A stretch of 64,000 nt of DNA from Xenorhabdus miraniensis (GCF_002632615.1 NZ_NITZ01000010.1:106659-170658), one strand, 5' to 3'; counted from the first letter of the stretch, positions 1-13,154 are shown. Program-made: numbers and translations. Notes: a model not told the origin generated them from the sequence alone.

Positions 1-1646
<1,646 letters not shown>

Positions 1647-1658
1647 GGGGACGCTATA

Positions 1659-1685
1659 AAGGAAGTTATGATGAAGGAAGTTACG

Positions 1686-1688
<3 letters not shown>
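1659..1688 (+). repeat. Tandem 15-bp duplication of the hisH RBS and start codon
   Basis: The units AAGGAAGTTATGATG (1659-1673) and AAGGAAGTTACGATG (1674-1688) are adjacent and differ at one base. Each carries a Shine-Dalgarno-like AAGGAAG followed by an ATG. Because 15 bp is five codons, the upstream ATGs (1668, 1671) remain in frame with the family start at 1686, so two initiation modules can feed hisH. The pattern is directly visible; any effect on expression is inference. Confidence 0.85.
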
Positions 1689-3769
<2,081 letters not shown>

Positions 3770-3776
<7 letters not shown>

Positions 3777-4405
3777 TAGCACAGCCATTAACAACACAAG
3801 AAATCGAAAAGCTGGATTGGGGGAAAGTGGATAACCTGATGCCGGTCATCGTCCAACATGCTATTTCCGGAACAGTATTAATGTTGGGCTACATGAACCA
3901 AGAAGCACTGAATGTCACGCTCGACTCAGGTAAAGTGACCTTTTTCTCCCGTACCAAACAACGGTTATGGACAAAAGGCGAAAGTTCCGGTCATTTTCTG
4001 AATCTGGTTGATATTTATCCCGATTGTGATAACGATACCCTACTCGCCCTCGTAAATCCTGTTGGCCCAACCTGCCATAAAGGTACTGAAAGCTGCTTTG
4101 CTTCCGTACAAACTGACTGGGGTTTCCTCTATCAATTGGAACAACTACTGGCAAGCCGAAAAAATGCCTCACCAGACAGTTCCTATACCGCTCGTTTATA
4201 CGCCAGTGGAACAAAACGCATCGCCCAAAAAGTTGGCGAAGAAGGTGTAGAAACCGCGTTAGCAGCTACAGTGAATGACAGAGAAGAGTTGACCAACGAA
4301 GCCGCAGATTTAATTTATCACCTGCTGGTTTTACTCCAAGATCAAGAACTCGATCTTAGTAGTATCATTAATCAATTGCGGGAAAGGCACTCAGCCAAAG
4401 AATAA
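3770..4405 (+). CDS. hisI: Bifunctional phosphoribosyl-AMP cyclohydrolase / phosphoribosyl-ATP pyrophosphatase
   Basis: A 211-residue HisIE fusion, slightly longer than the 203 residues of E. coli. Residues 1-115 are the cyclohydrolase, with the metal and zinc motif [19 protein letters not shown] and a following Cys (GTESCF). Residues from about 120 are the all-alpha pyrophosphohydrolase with [11 protein letters not shown] and [14 protein letters not shown], the MazG-like acidic helices. It carries out steps 2 and 3 of histidine synthesis. It is the last gene of the operon in the conserved enterobacterial order. Confidence 0.97.
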
Positions 4406-4440
4406 TTTTCGGTGCAGTAATAGAGGCTTCGAAAAATAAC

Positions 4441-4474
4441 AGCCACTTTGTCAAGCTATATATACGAAGTGGCT
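4441..4474 (+). terminator. Probable his operon terminator hairpin
   Basis: AGCCACTT (4441-4448) and AAGTGGCT (4467-4474) form a perfect 8-bp stem with an 18-base AT-rich loop, 36 bases after the hisI stop. The following TCTTGC tract is only weakly U-rich, so termination efficiency is uncertain. Confidence 0.5.
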
Positions 4475-4616
4475 TCTTGCTATCCTATTAGATAACCTTT
4501 TATATCTGAGTAGGATGTAGTATCAATTATGGTGGCATTCAAATTCTACTATTCAAAACACCTAGCAAATTGAAAATCCATTAACAGTGTTAAATAGAGA
4601 AGCCTATTTACTCTAT

Positions 4617-5702
4617 TTAGCAGCCACAACCACCCGGTGCGCACATGGGAACTTCAACTGAGGCGACAAAATTGCTTGATGCTGTTCCACAGTTAAATAC
4701 CCCATAGTGTGTACAGCCTTCACCAACCACACTAAACAAACTATGGTATCGGCTTTTGCAAATGATATCTGCTGTATTTCGACATATTGGCACCGCTTTC
4801 CCTGTTTCAAATACATGTTCTTGATCAAACATAAAGCGAATGGGGGCATCAGGGAGATTACCTTTGTACATGGCGACTTGACCATAATCTTCACAACTAT
4901 CTTCTAGATCAATCTTGAATAACCTGAGAGTCATTGAATACAATCTTGCACCACCCAGTTTTTCTTCAATGGGTTTGTTGCTAATGGTCTTTAAATTGCT
5001 TGCAACAATTCGTATATCCCGAAAGCCTGCATCACGCGCTATTCGTACAAAGTCGCCATAATACAATACATCACCAATACACTCTCCAATCAGCAATGGA
5101 TCATTTTTTAACTCTTGGGAAAGTCTGCGATCAGAGAAAATATCAGCAAAATAAATTTCTCCACCAGGTTTGAGCAACTGGGCCATTCCCTGAAGCACAT
5201 CAGATTTTGCGGCAGCTAGATTAATGACACAATTGGAGACAATGACATCGACACTATTCGGCGGTAAATTGAGTAAATCCAAGGACTCAATATTACCGTG
5301 TATAAAATGTACATTACTTTCGGTGTAGCCATAGGCTTCTCGGTGATATTCGACGTAGCTCTTGGCAAATTCAATTTGCTCAAGAGTAGTATCCACGCCG
5401 ATAACATTCCCTTCTGGTCCTACCAACTTAGATAAAATGAAGCAATCTCTCCCGCCACCACAGCCTAAATCCAACACAGTTGATCCAGTCAGCAAAGGAG
5501 GAAAAGGAGTACCACAGCCATAAAAACGCTGCTGCACATCTGGGTGAATTGCCTTTAGTATAGCTTTGATCTCATCAGAAGGTGGTTCATCTACCGTGCA
5601 AACATTAGTTACCAAGTCTTCCTTGCTCGAAAGCGTTGTACCGTAGTAATTCTGTACATTTTCAACTCGCCGAGACAATTGTTGTTCTTTCGTTTTCATC
5701 AT
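4617..5702 (-). CDS. arsM: Arsenite S-adenosylmethionine methyltransferase
   Basis: A 361-residue SAM-dependent methyltransferase that methylates As(III) to methyl- and dimethylarsenicals. The SAM motif DLGCGGGRD lies at residues 78-86. Four cysteines, Cys35, Cys63 (YGCGTPFP), Cys158 (SNCVINL) and Cys208 (GECIGDV), show nearly the spacing of the catalytic Cys44/72/174/224 of the algal enzyme CmArsM (28 and 50 residues conserved at the outer pairs). The C-terminus ends CAPGGCGC, a thiol-rich tail common in ArsM. A good RBS (AGAGG, six bases away) precedes ATG 5702; ATG 5699 is an alternative. It follows the permease on the same strand after 234 bases, so co-transcription is plausible but an internal promoter cannot be excluded. 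Confidence 0.93.
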   Translation of the reverse strand: MMKTKEQQLSRRVENVQNYYGTTLSSKEDLVTNVCTVDEPPSDEIKAILKAIHPDVQQRFYGCGTPFPPLLTGSTVLDLGCGGGRDCFILSKLVGPEGNVIGVDTTLEQIEFAKSYVEYHREAYGYTESNVHFIHGNIESLDLLNLPPNSVDVIVSNCVINLAAAKSDVLQGMAQLLKPGGEIYFADIFSDRRLSQELKNDPLLIGECIGDVLYYGDFVRIARDAGFRDIRIVASNLKTISNKPIEEKLGGARLYSMTLRLFKIDLEDSCEDYGQVAMYKGNLPDAPIRFMFDQEHVFETGKAVPICRNTADIICKSRYHSLFSVVGEGCTHYGVFNCGTASSNFVASVEVPMCAPGGCGC

Positions 5703-5936
5703 TCTATTCCTCTAATAAAACCCAACTTTAGTCCAGACATGGCTCTAATAACGATAAACCTAAGACGTTTATTTGCCTGTCATCTAAGCAATCTATTCAA
5801 TACTCACCATATCCAGTCATTACACACGGTCATAGCAACTTGTTTAGCATAGTGTTTATTCACATCTTCAATAAGTAATAACCTTCAATTAACATGGTCT
5901 TTAAATAAATAGCGGCCTACTCATTTTGATTAACAT

Positions 5937-6938
5937 TCAGAAAAATAGTAAAGCCGCGTAACCTGCGATCATGGCAATAGCAAGGATAACAGTTACAAAG
6001 GCCGCCAAGAGCTTAAATGTAAATAGGGATCGTAATAAAATTAGCTCAGTCAGGCTGGCGCCAGCACCACCGATAATTAACGCCAGAATCGCTCCGGCAC
6101 TGACTCCTTTCATCATCAAAGCTGCTGAAAGCGGTATCAAAGCTTCGGCACGAAGATACAGCGGTATTGCAATGACAGCCGCAATTGGGATAGCAAAAGG
6201 ATTATCTGAGCCAGCATATTCTTCAAGCAGACTAGTAGGAATATAGCCATAGATCACACTGCCTATCGCTATACCGATGAATAAATATGGTAGTACATTC
6301 TTAAAATCTGACCAAGCTTCCTGCCACAGACCGCTATACTTGCTTTTTGGATGAGCAGCTTTAGTGGTTTGGCTATCGCAACAACCTGTAGATTGCGTGG
6401 CTATCTGGGTAGCAGAACAACAGGTAGCCGCCATTGACTCGCAACTGTTTGATATCGTGGGTTTAACGTCGCAACTACTCCCAGTAACTCCGCAACCGGA
6501 CGCCTCTTCGTGGCGTACATAACGCTCAAATCCCAATTTTTGTAGCGACCATCCGGCACCAAGTGAGACCAGAAGAGCAGATAGTACGTAAATAGCTGTT
6601 AGTGTCAGACCAAAAGTAGCAGCAAGCAATACAACGATGATGGGATTCAATAGAGGGGAAGTAAATAGAAATACCATCGTTGGACCAAAACCAGCTCTGG
6701 CACGAATTAACCCTTTCAACATAGGAATGGTCGAACAACTACAGAAAGGGGTGATAGATCCGAGGAGTGCAGCCAAAAAATACCCCCTTCGGTTAGCACC
6801 CAGTAAGGCTTCCACCTTGGATGGAGGTATATGCCGCTGGAGAATACCAACCAACAAACTAATACCAATAAACAAAGCTGATAACTCTATGGACAGGAAG
6901 ACAAACATGTTTAAAGTTTCTTGCAATTGAGAAGACAT
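5937..6938 (-). CDS. arsP: ArsP-type permease (DUF318 family)
   Basis: A 333-residue polytopic inner-membrane protein with two bundles of hydrophobic helices (about residues 12-130 and 212-333). The family signature TPFCSCSTIPM, with Cys66 and Cys68, is intact, and a second half-motif GGAGASLTELILL appears in the C-terminal bundle. Characterised ArsP proteins export trivalent organoarsenicals such as methylarsenite, the ArsM product, which fits the linkage to arsM. The loop joining the halves (about 145-195) is unusual: it holds seven cysteines (149, 156, 166, 173, 174, 186, 187), several paired. RBS GGGGG precedes the ATG. It is divergent from arsR with an operator beside its start. General permease is the safe call; substrate is inferred. 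Confidence 0.85.
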   Translation of the reverse strand: MSSQLQETLNMFVFLSIELSALFIGISLLVGILQRHIPPSKVEALLGANRRGYFLAALLGSITPFCSCSTIPMLKGLIRARAGFGPTMVFLFTSPLLNPIIVVLLAATFGLTLTAIYVLSALLVSLGAGWSLQKLGFERYVRHEEASGCGVTGSSCDVKPTISNSCESMAATCCSATQIATQSTGCCDSQTTKAAHPKSKYSGLWQEAWSDFKNVLPYLFIGIAIGSVIYGYIPTSLLEEYAGSDNPFAIPIAAVIAIPLYLRAEALIPLSAALMMKGVSAGAILALIIGGAGASLTELILLRSLFTFKLLAAFVTVILAIAMIAGYAALLFF

Positions 6939-6957
6939 TTCAAACCCCCAAATATCT

Positions 6958-6981
6958 ATATTTCTAGTTTTATGGAAATAT
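6958..6981. promoter_or_regulatory. Putative ArsR operator 1 (permease side)
   Basis: ATATTTC, ten bases, GAAATAT: a perfect 7+7 inverted repeat located 20-43 bases before the permease start. The left arm continues TAG, as in operator 2, and both sites have the same 24-bp architecture. The assignment to ArsR is inferred from position between the divergent genes. Confidence 0.7.
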
Positions 6982-7018
6982 TAGGGATATTAGATTGCTA
7001 TTGCAGTTCCTGTCAATT

Positions 7019-7042
7019 ATATTTCTAGAAACATTGAAATTT
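7019..7042. promoter_or_regulatory. Putative ArsR operator 2 (arsR side)
   Basis: ATATTTC, ten bases, GAAATTT: the same 24-bp architecture as operator 1, with one mismatched outer base. It ends 16 bases before the arsR ATG and starts 61 bp after the start of operator 1. Its position suggests autoregulation of arsR. Confidence 0.7.
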
Positions 7043-7058
7043 TTGTTTAGAGACACGT

Positions 7059-7397
7059 ATGAAACACGAAGAAGTCGCAGAAAGCCTGGCTGAACTGGGG
7101 AATAGTCACCGGTTAGCTATATTTCGCTTTTTAGTTAAGGCTGGTCATCAGGGAGCCTCCGTCGGAGAAATTCAGAAAGCCCTGGGTATTCCGGCTTCAA
7201 CACTATCACATCATCTAGCGCGCATGGTGAAAGTTGGACTAATCCGTCAAGAGAAGCACAGTCGTACTATTGTATGTATACCTGAGTATCAGCACTTGGA
7301 AAATTTGATCAACTTCTTGCAAGAAGAGTGTTGTGTGGGGATTTCGGTTGAACACTTCACCGAACAATCATGTGGGTTATGTAAAAAACAGGGATAA
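7059..7397 (+). CDS. arsR: ArsR-family transcriptional repressor
   Basis: A 112-residue winged-helix regulator, presumably derepressing the divergent permease-arsM genes when it binds As(III) or methylarsenite. The recognition helix region reads ALGIPASTLSHHLARMVKVGLI (about residues 41-62). The classical CVC metal motif in the DNA-binding helix is absent. Instead a vicinal pair Cys91-Cys92 and Cys105/Cys108 (CGLC) lie in the C-terminal helix and tail, like the C-terminal three-cysteine As(III) sites of Acidithiobacillus-type ArsR. Cys73 is an additional thiol. Two identical-architecture inverted repeats in the 120-bp divergent gap are likely operators. The ArsR fold is clear; the ligand is inferred from neighbours. 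Confidence 0.9.
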   Translation: MKHEEVAESLAELGNSHRLAIFRFLVKAGHQGASVGEIQKALGIPASTLSHHLARMVKVGLIRQEKHSRTIVCIPEYQHLENLINFLQEECCVGISVEHFTEQSCGLCKKQG

Positions 7398-7577
7398 TAG
7401 AAGAAGACTATGTCTCTATAAAGTATACGGAATAAGGTTACAGTAGACTTGAAAGGAAAAACATGTGTGTAGTGCATCTGTACACTTTTGAAAACAAATA
7501 CTGCCAGAAAAATCTCTATTAGGGGATGACAGTGAAGATTTTTTATCATTTATAGCATAACTTGCCTATCACCTAAT

Positions 7578-7612
7578 GAAAAACACCTTCCCTAAGGGAA
7601 AATGTGTTTTTC
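7578..7612. terminator. Bidirectional terminator between arsR and yiaY
   Basis: GAAAAACAC (7578-7586) pairs perfectly with GTGTTTTTC (7604-7612), with an inner TTCCC/GGGAA stem. The outer A/T arms give a U-rich run on either strand, so it can serve both convergent genes. Confidence 0.8.
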
Positions 7613-7674
7613 AAAGGGATACGCAATACTCATGTTATTAGAACATTCAGCTATAAAAATCACTGCTCAATGAA

Positions 7675-8826
7675 TTACATTGCCGCTTTGAAAATAGCGA
7701 CAATCTCTTCATGCGATGCCTGAATTGGGTTGGTGAATCCACAAGCATCTTTCAATGCGTTAGTCGCCAGTGTTGGCAAATCGTCCTCTTTTACATTCAA
7801 CTCAGACAAACCTGACGGAATATTTACATCTTTTGCCAACTCACTGATCGCTTGAATACAGGCTTCAGCTCCTTGTACATCGTTTAGAGTATCAACCTCA
7901 ACGCCCATAGCAGCGGCAATCTCTTTTAGCCGCGCCGCAGAAACTTTTGCATTAAATCTTTGCACATGCGGCAGTAAAACCGCATTACAGACACCATGTG
8001 GCAAATCATAGAATCCACCTAACTGGTGTGCCATAGCATGGACATATCCCAAAGAAGCATTATTGAATGCCATACCTGCCAGAAATTGGGCATAGGCCAT
8101 ATTCTCACGTGCTTCCATATCATTGCCGTCTTCAACGGCACGGCGCAAATAATTGCTAATCATTGCCACTGCTTTTAATGCACAGGCGTCAGTGATGGGG
8201 TTCGCTGCTGTAGAGACATACGCCTCAATGGCGTGGGTCAACGCATCCATCCCGGTTGCGGCTGTCAGGCCTTTTGGCATACCTGCCATCAAAGCAGAAT
8301 CATTGACTGACAGAATAGGCGTAACATTTTTATCCACAATCGCCATTTTAATATGACGTTCAACATCCGTAATAATACAGAAGCGTGTCATTTCAGAAGC
8401 AGTACCCGCAGTAGTATTAATAGCAATCAAAGGTAACTGCGGTTTAGCTGAACGATCAACGCCTTCATAATCGCGAATATCTCCACCGTTGGTCGCTACC
8501 AGCGCAATACCTTTTGCACAGTCATGAGGTGAACCGCCACCCAAAGAGATAACGCAATCGCAATGATGCTGGCGCAGAATTTCCAATCCTTCCTTCACAT
8601 TAATCGTTGTTGGGTTTGGATTCGTTCCATCATAAATCGCACTTTTTATCCCTACCTCTGCCAGTGAAGCCTGAACCTTTCTGACAACACCAATCTCGTT
8701 TAGCACGCGGTCAGTAACAATCAGCGCTTGTCTGTAGCCATAATTTTTTATTAATTCAACGGCTTCAGCCATGCACCCCATACCAATTTTATTCACTGGC
8801 GGGATAAAGAAAGTCGATGCTGCCAT
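7675..8826 (-). CDS. yiaY: Iron-containing alcohol dehydrogenase YiaY
   Basis: A 383-residue group III (iron-dependent) alcohol dehydrogenase, the same length as E. coli YiaY and very similar throughout, including identical blocks such as [16 protein letters not shown] and [18 protein letters not shown]. The NAD-binding glycine motif is GGGSPHD. The iron ligands are supplied by [12 protein letters not shown] (Asp, then His) and [19 protein letters not shown] (two His). It probably interconverts short-chain alcohols and aldehydes; the physiological substrate is not established. It appears monocistronic and convergent with arsR, with a shared hairpin at 7578-7612. Confidence 0.93.
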   Translation of the reverse strand: MAASTFFIPPVNKIGMGCMAEAVELIKNYGYRQALIVTDRVLNEIGVVRKVQASLAEVGIKSAIYDGTNPNPTTINVKEGLEILRQHHCDCVISLGGGSPHDCAKGIALVATNGGDIRDYEGVDRSAKPQLPLIAINTTAGTASEMTRFCIITDVERHIKMAIVDKNVTPILSVNDSALMAGMPKGLTAATGMDALTHAIEAYVSTAANPITDACALKAVAMISNYLRRAVEDGNDMEARENMAYAQFLAGMAFNNASLGYVHAMAHQLGGFYDLPHGVCNAVLLPHVQRFNAKVSAARLKEIAAAMGVEVDTLNDVQGAEACIQAISELAKDVNIPSGLSELNVKEDDLPTLATNALKDACGFTNPIQASHEEIVAIFKAAM

Positions 8827-8984
8827 TTGGAACCCCTTAGATTTTACTGAATTATTTCAAATTTCAATGTAAGAGAATTGAATTACAATGTGACATTTAT
8901 CTGACCCAGTAATTTTGACCAGAATCAATAATTGCCTATGTAAGAATAAAAAAATAGGTATTAAATTTTAGTTTGAGTTTATGT

Positions 8985-8990
8985 AGGAGA
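8985..8990 (+). promoter_or_regulatory. RBS deciding a TTG start
   Basis: AGGAGA lies five bases before TTG 8996. The nearby ATG at 8981 is followed at once by TAG, so the TTG is the only sensible start for the downstream deacylase. Confidence 0.75.
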
Positions 8991-8995
8991 AGATT

Positions 8996-9490
8996 TTGCT
9001 AAAAAATGACATTTTCGAACGTCTAACTGCTTTGTTGGATACTCACAATGCTCGTTATCGTGTCATGGAACATGCCACAGGTGGTCGTTCAGAAGAAGTT
9101 GCAAAAATACGGGGAACTCAGTTAGGCCAAGGCGCAAAAGGCCTGGTCTGTCATGTGAAAGGGAATGGTTATCGACAGTATATCCTTGCTGTTTTACCTG
9201 CTGACCAACAAGCCGACCTTGCCACTCTCGCCAGACAAGCAGGAGGAAGCCGGGCATCGTTGGCAAGCCCAAAAGAAGTTTCTGAATTGACACACTGTGT
9301 CTTTGGCGCCATTCCACCGTTTAGCTTTCATCCGTATCTGAAGCTCGTTGCCGACCCATTCCTGTTTGATCGCTATGACGAACTGGCATTTAATGCCGGT
9401 AGTCTGGAACGTTCAATTATTTTGAATACGGAAGATTACCGTCGTATCGCTATACCAGAATTAGTTGCTTTTCGAAAAATAGCCAATTAA
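8996..9490 (+). CDS. YbaK/EbsC-type aminoacyl-tRNA deacylase
   Basis: A 164-residue single-domain member of the YbaK/ProX editing superfamily, which hydrolyses mischarged tRNAs such as Ala- or Cys-tRNA(Pro) in trans. The conserved lysine region is seen as GAKGLVCHVKG, and the glycine-rich loop as GAIPPFSF plus FNAGSLERSIILNTEDY. Translation starts at TTG 8996, chosen because AGGAGA lies five bases upstream and no in-frame ATG fits. Within the superfamily it looks more like the stand-alone YeaK/ProXp-ala type than YbaK; I leave the symbol blank. It lies in a divergent arrangement with yiaY. Confidence 0.82.
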   Translation: MLKNDIFERLTALLDTHNARYRVMEHATGGRSEEVAKIRGTQLGQGAKGLVCHVKGNGYRQYILAVLPADQQADLATLARQAGGSRASLASPKEVSELTHCVFGAIPPFSFHPYLKLVADPFLFDRYDELAFNAGSLERSIILNTEDYRRIAIPELVAFRKIAN

Positions 9491-9585
9491 AGCTAACTTC
9501 AGGAAAATACCCAATAAATTTAAGATAACTTAAATAAGGTTTACATTTTGCTATAATTTAACCAGATGAAATGAGTGATTATTAT

Positions 9586-9711
9586 ATGAATAATATTTTT
9601 GTTCTAGTAATACTCAGTCTGGTTGTCCTCAGCCTCGCTGTATTGCTTTACTATCATGATGCTGAGATAGCACACTGGTTAGAGAGATTTGCACAACGGT
9701 TGCTCAAGTAA
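9586..9711 (+). CDS. Small single-pass membrane protein
   Basis: A 41-codon frame beginning at ATG 9586 encodes an N-terminal hydrophobic segment (about residues 4-23, rich in V, L and I) followed by an amphipathic, charged tail with His, Trp and Arg (AHWLERFAQRLLK). An in-frame ATG at 9571 would add five residues (MSDYY). The ribosome-binding site is weak. I do not recognise the family. The pattern of one transmembrane helix plus a short cytoplasmic tail is typical of small regulatory membrane proteins. It is followed within 31 bases by a strong hairpin, which supports it as a real transcript end. Moderate confidence. Confidence 0.45.
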   Translation: MNNIFVLVILSLVVLSLAVLLYYHDAEIAHWLERFAQRLLK

Positions 9712-9741
9712 CAATCTCTGAATTAATATGTTTCACAACAA

Positions 9742-9775
9742 AATAGGGTGTTGATAACTCAGCACCCTATTCTTT
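9742..9775. terminator. Bidirectional terminator downstream of gnd
   Basis: AATAGGGTG (9742-9750) pairs with CACCCTATT (9763-9771), extended by a wobble pair and TTG/CAG. TTCTTT follows on the plus strand and TTTTG on the minus strand. Confidence 0.8.
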
Positions 9776-9808
9776 GGACATTAAATATTTAATAAAAATA
9801 TCTAACGA

Positions 9809-11215
9809 TTATTCCAGCCATTCGGTGTGATACACACCTTCTTTATCGGTACGCTTGTAAGTGTGCGCACCAAAGTAATCACGCTGTGCCTGAATCAGGT
9901 TGGCTGGCAAAATGGCTGAACGATAGCTGTCGTAATAAGAAATGGCAGCGGAGAATGTTGGTGTTGGGATCCCATTCTGTACGCCATAAGAGACAACATC
10001 ACGCAGGGCTTGCTGGTATTCGTCTGCGATTTGTTTAAAGTAAGGAGCTAGCAGCAAGTTAGCAATGGCCGGGTTTTCATTGTACGCATCCGTGATTTTT
10101 TGTAGGAATTGCGCACGAATGATACAACCGGCACGGAAGATCTTGGCAATTTCGCCGTAGTTCAGATCCCAACTATATTCATCCGATGCCGCTTTCAGTT
10201 GCTGGAAACCTTGCGCATAGGAAACAATCTTACCCAGGTACAGAGCACGGCGAACTTTCTCGATAAATTCAGCTTTGTCGCCATTGAATGGCTGTGCTTC
10301 CGGGCCAGACAACACTTTGGATGCCGCCACGCGCTGATCTTTCAGGGAAGAGATATAACGTGCAAATACGGATTCCGTAATCAGTGTCACTGGAACACCC
10401 AAATCCAACGAGCTTTGGCTAGTCCATTTCCCAGTACCTTTGTTAGCAGCTTCATCCAGAATCACGTCAACCAGATATTTACCTTCTTCATCTTTCTTAC
10501 GGAAAATATCAGCAGTAATTTCGATCAAGTAGCTGCTCAGCTCGCCTTGGTTCCAATCGCTGAATACTTCTGCCAATTCCTGATTGCTGAGGTTCAATGC
10601 GTTTTTCAATAAGGAATAAGCTTCCGCAATCAGCTGCATATCACCATATTCAATGCCATTGTGAACCATCTTCACATAATGGCCAGCACCGTCTGCGCCA
10701 ATATAAGTGACGCAAGGCTCTCCATCAACCTGAGCAGCAATCTCTTTCAGAATAGGCGCTACCAGTTCATAAGCTTCTTTTTGACCACCGGGCATGATTG
10801 AAGGGCCTTTCAGTGCACCTTCTTCACCACCAGAAACCCCAGTACCGATAAAATTAAAACCCTGAGCAGACAACTCACGATTACGGCGAATAGTATCCTG
10901 AAAATAGGTGTTGCCACCATCGATCAGAATGTCACCCTTATCCAAATGTGGCGTCAGTGATGCAATGGTTTTATCCGTAGCTTCACCTGCCTTAACCATC
11001 AACAGAATACGACGTGGCTTTTCCAGTGAATCGACAAATTCTTCAATGGAATAACTTGGAACTAATTTTTTCCCTGGATTTTCAGCAATAACTTCGTCAG
11101 TTTTATCACTGGAGCGGTTAAAAATGGATACAGAGTAACCACGGCTTTCAATATTCAACGCCAGGTTGCGCCCCATTACCGCCATACCGACAACACCGAT
11201 CTGCTGTTTGGACAT
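9809..11215 (-). CDS. gnd: 6-phosphogluconate dehydrogenase, decarboxylating
   Basis: A 468-residue NADP-dependent enzyme of the oxidative pentose phosphate pathway, converting 6-phosphogluconate to ribulose 5-phosphate and CO2. The frame is open upstream to 11359, but the family start [17 protein letters not shown] is at 11215, preceded by GGGAG; this gives the exact E. coli length. The Rossmann motif GMAVMGRN, the substrate-binding [11 protein letters not shown] and the catalytic lysine region [16 protein letters not shown] are all intact. It is divergent from yegH. Confidence 0.97.
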   Translation of the reverse strand: MSKQQIGVVGMAVMGRNLALNIESRGYSVSIFNRSSDKTDEVIAENPGKKLVPSYSIEEFVDSLEKPRRILLMVKAGEATDKTIASLTPHLDKGDILIDGGNTYFQDTIRRNRELSAQGFNFIGTGVSGGEEGALKGPSIMPGGQKEAYELVAPILKEIAAQVDGEPCVTYIGADGAGHYVKMVHNGIEYGDMQLIAEAYSLLKNALNLSNQELAEVFSDWNQGELSSYLIEITADIFRKKDEEGKYLVDVILDEAANKGTGKWTSQSSLDLGVPVTLITESVFARYISSLKDQRVAASKVLSGPEAQPFNGDKAEFIEKVRRALYLGKIVSYAQGFQQLKAASDEYSWDLNYGEIAKIFRAGCIIRAQFLQKITDAYNENPAIANLLLAPYFKQIADEYQQALRDVVSYGVQNGIPTPTFSAAISYYDSYRSAILPANLIQAQRDYFGAHTYKRTDKEGVYHTEWLE

Positions 11216-11513
11216 GAATAACTCCCGTCTAATAATGACTGCTGCCCACCCAAGATGCAGTACGTAACGCGACATGTCATATGTAACACATGCCCGTATG
11301 CAACAAAACAGAGTGGACAATTTGTTAATGAAGTCACATGTTAACTCAGGAAGGGTCATAGAGGGTAGTTATTGATGCAATCGATACCGTCGTGACGTTT
11401 GTTTGCTGAAAAAATTTCCAACTAAGATAAATCGACTATTGATATTTTATCCTTCAATACCCATTATTCAATAGTCGGCAGAAGCCGTCATAATAAAAGG
11501 TAAAATAAATTGT

Positions 11514-13094
11514 ATGGAATGGATCGCTGATCCGACGATATGGGCCGGTCTGGCCACTCTTATCGTTTTAGAAATTGTTCTCGGAATTGATAACTTAATA
11601 TTTATTGCCATTTTGGCAGACAAACTTCCTGAAAAACAGAGAGATAAAGCTCGCCTGACAGGGCTTTCCTGTGCTCTGGTTATGAGGATATTGCTGCTAT
11701 TTAGCCTGTCTTGGCTCATTTCCCTGACCAAACCACTCGTTACCCTCTGGGATCATCCTTTCAGCGCCCGCGATTTAATTATGTTGATAGGTGGACTTTT
11801 CTTGCTGTTCAAAGCCACAATGGAATTGAATGAACGGCTGGAAGGGAAGACGATACATAGCAATCAACAACGCAAAGGAGCTAGCTTCTGGCCGGTTGTC
11901 GTGCAGATTATCGTTCTGGATGCGGTATTCTCACTGGATTCTGTTATTACTGCTGTAGGCATGGTCGATCACATTGGTATCATGATTGCCGCAGTTATCA
12001 TCGCCATGATCTTGATGATATGGGCCAGTAAGCCTCTGACGAAATTCGTTAATGCACATCCCACAATCGTTATCCTCTGTCTCAGTTTCTTGTTGATGAT
12101 CGGTTTCAGTTTGGTTGCAGAAGGCTTTGGTTACCACATACCGAAAGGCTATCTCTATGCGGCTATCGGTTTCTCCATCATGATTGAAGCATTGAATCAG
12201 TTTGCCCAATTCAATCGCCGCAAGTTCTTGAGCGCTTCCCGTTCTCTGCGTGAAAGAACCGCGGAAGCCGTTCTTCACATTTTAAACGGCAAGCGTGAAA
12301 ACGCTGCGTTGGATAGTCATACTTCCAATCTGATTGCGGATGGTACTGATAACGAAGAAGTTTTTGAGCCTCAAGAGCGCCAGATGATCGCCCGTGTTCT
12401 CAGCATGGCTCAGCGTACCGTCAGCAGTATCATGACTTCACGCCATGATGTCGTTTATCTTGATGCCCATGCTCCGGCTGAAAAATTGACTCTGTTGTTG
12501 GAACAAAAGCCACATACGCGAATTGTCGTCACCGATGAGACAACCAGTGATGAACCTCTCGGTGTAGTGCACGTGATTGATATTCTCAACCAACAACTGA
12601 CTCACAATGCCTTCGATTTACGGAAATTGGTGCAACAACCGCTGATTTTCCCAGAATCCCTCTCTTTGCTGCAAGCATTGGAGCAATTCCGTCAGGCACA
12701 AACACATTTCGCGTTTGTCGTTGACGAGTTCGGTTCTGTTGAAGGTGTAGTCACAGTAACAGATGTGATGGAAACCATTACCGGTAATCTGCCTGTGGGT
12801 GGCGGAGAGATCGATGCCCGCCATGATATTCAGGTCATGGAAGAAGGGTATTGGGTCGCCAATGGGTTTATGCCACTAGAAGATTTGGTTCTTTACGTGC
12901 CACTGCCATTGGATGAAAAACGCGAATACCAAACACTGGCTGGTTTGTTAATGGAACACTTGCAACATATCCCACAACAAGGCGAACAATTGCAGATTGG
13001 TGATTATTTGTTTGAACCACTGGAAATCACTAGTCACCGTATCAATAAAGTAAAAATTACTTCATTGAAAGTGGGAGAAGAAGTAGAAATGTAA
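11514..13094 (+). CDS. yegH: TerC-family membrane protein with CBS and CorC domains
   Basis: A 526-residue inner-membrane protein. Residues 1-235 form the TerC membrane domain with acidic motifs [19 protein letters not shown] and [19 protein letters not shown]; these aspartates are typical of metal-handling TerC proteins. Residues about 300-425 contain a CBS pair ([15 protein letters not shown] and [20 protein letters not shown]), and the C-terminus is a CorC_HlyC transporter-associated domain. Length and sequence match E. coli YegH rather than YoaE. Metal ion transport, possibly Mn, is the family inference and the specific role is unproven. In E. coli asmA, dcd and udk follow; here a tail-fibre gene intervenes. 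Confidence 0.92.
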   Translation: MEWIADPTIWAGLATLIVLEIVLGIDNLIFIAILADKLPEKQRDKARLTGLSCALVMRILLLFSLSWLISLTKPLVTLWDHPFSARDLIMLIGGLFLLFKATMELNERLEGKTIHSNQQRKGASFWPVVVQIIVLDAVFSLDSVITAVGMVDHIGIMIAAVIIAMILMIWASKPLTKFVNAHPTIVILCLSFLLMIGFSLVAEGFGYHIPKGYLYAAIGFSIMIEALNQFAQFNRRKFLSASRSLRERTAEAVLHILNGKRENAALDSHTSNLIADGTDNEEVFEPQERQMIARVLSMAQRTVSSIMTSRHDVVYLDAHAPAEKLTLLLEQKPHTRIVVTDETTSDEPLGVVHVIDILNQQLTHNAFDLRKLVQQPLIFPESLSLLQALEQFRQAQTHFAFVVDEFGSVEGVVTVTDVMETITGNLPVGGGEIDARHDIQVMEEGYWVANGFMPLEDLVLYVPLPLDEKREYQTLAGLLMEHLQHIPQQGEQLQIGDYLFEPLEITSHRINKVKITSLKVGEEVEM

Positions 13095-13125
13095 CACGCC
13101 AACCTAAGATTACATGGCTACTGAG

Positions 13126-13154
13126 AAAAACCAGCATAAGGCCGGTTTTTTTTT
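13126..13154 (+). terminator. yegH terminator
   Basis: AAAAACC (13126-13132) pairs with GGTTTTT (13144-13150), continued inward by GC/GC past one mismatch, and runs into an unbroken T tract of nine. It lies 31 bases after the yegH stop. Confidence 0.85.

Noticed and set aside
5703..5936. Gap between the permease and arsM checked for a small arsenic gene
   Set aside because: No frame with a start, RBS and coherent protein sequence was found on either strand.
10109..10612. 167-codon frame antisense to gnd
   Set aside because: It lies wholly within a highly conserved gnd coding region and has no protein-like motif.
11216..11359. 48-codon N-terminal extension of Gnd
   Set aside because: The extension has no family match, while the internal ATG has a good RBS and gives the standard length.
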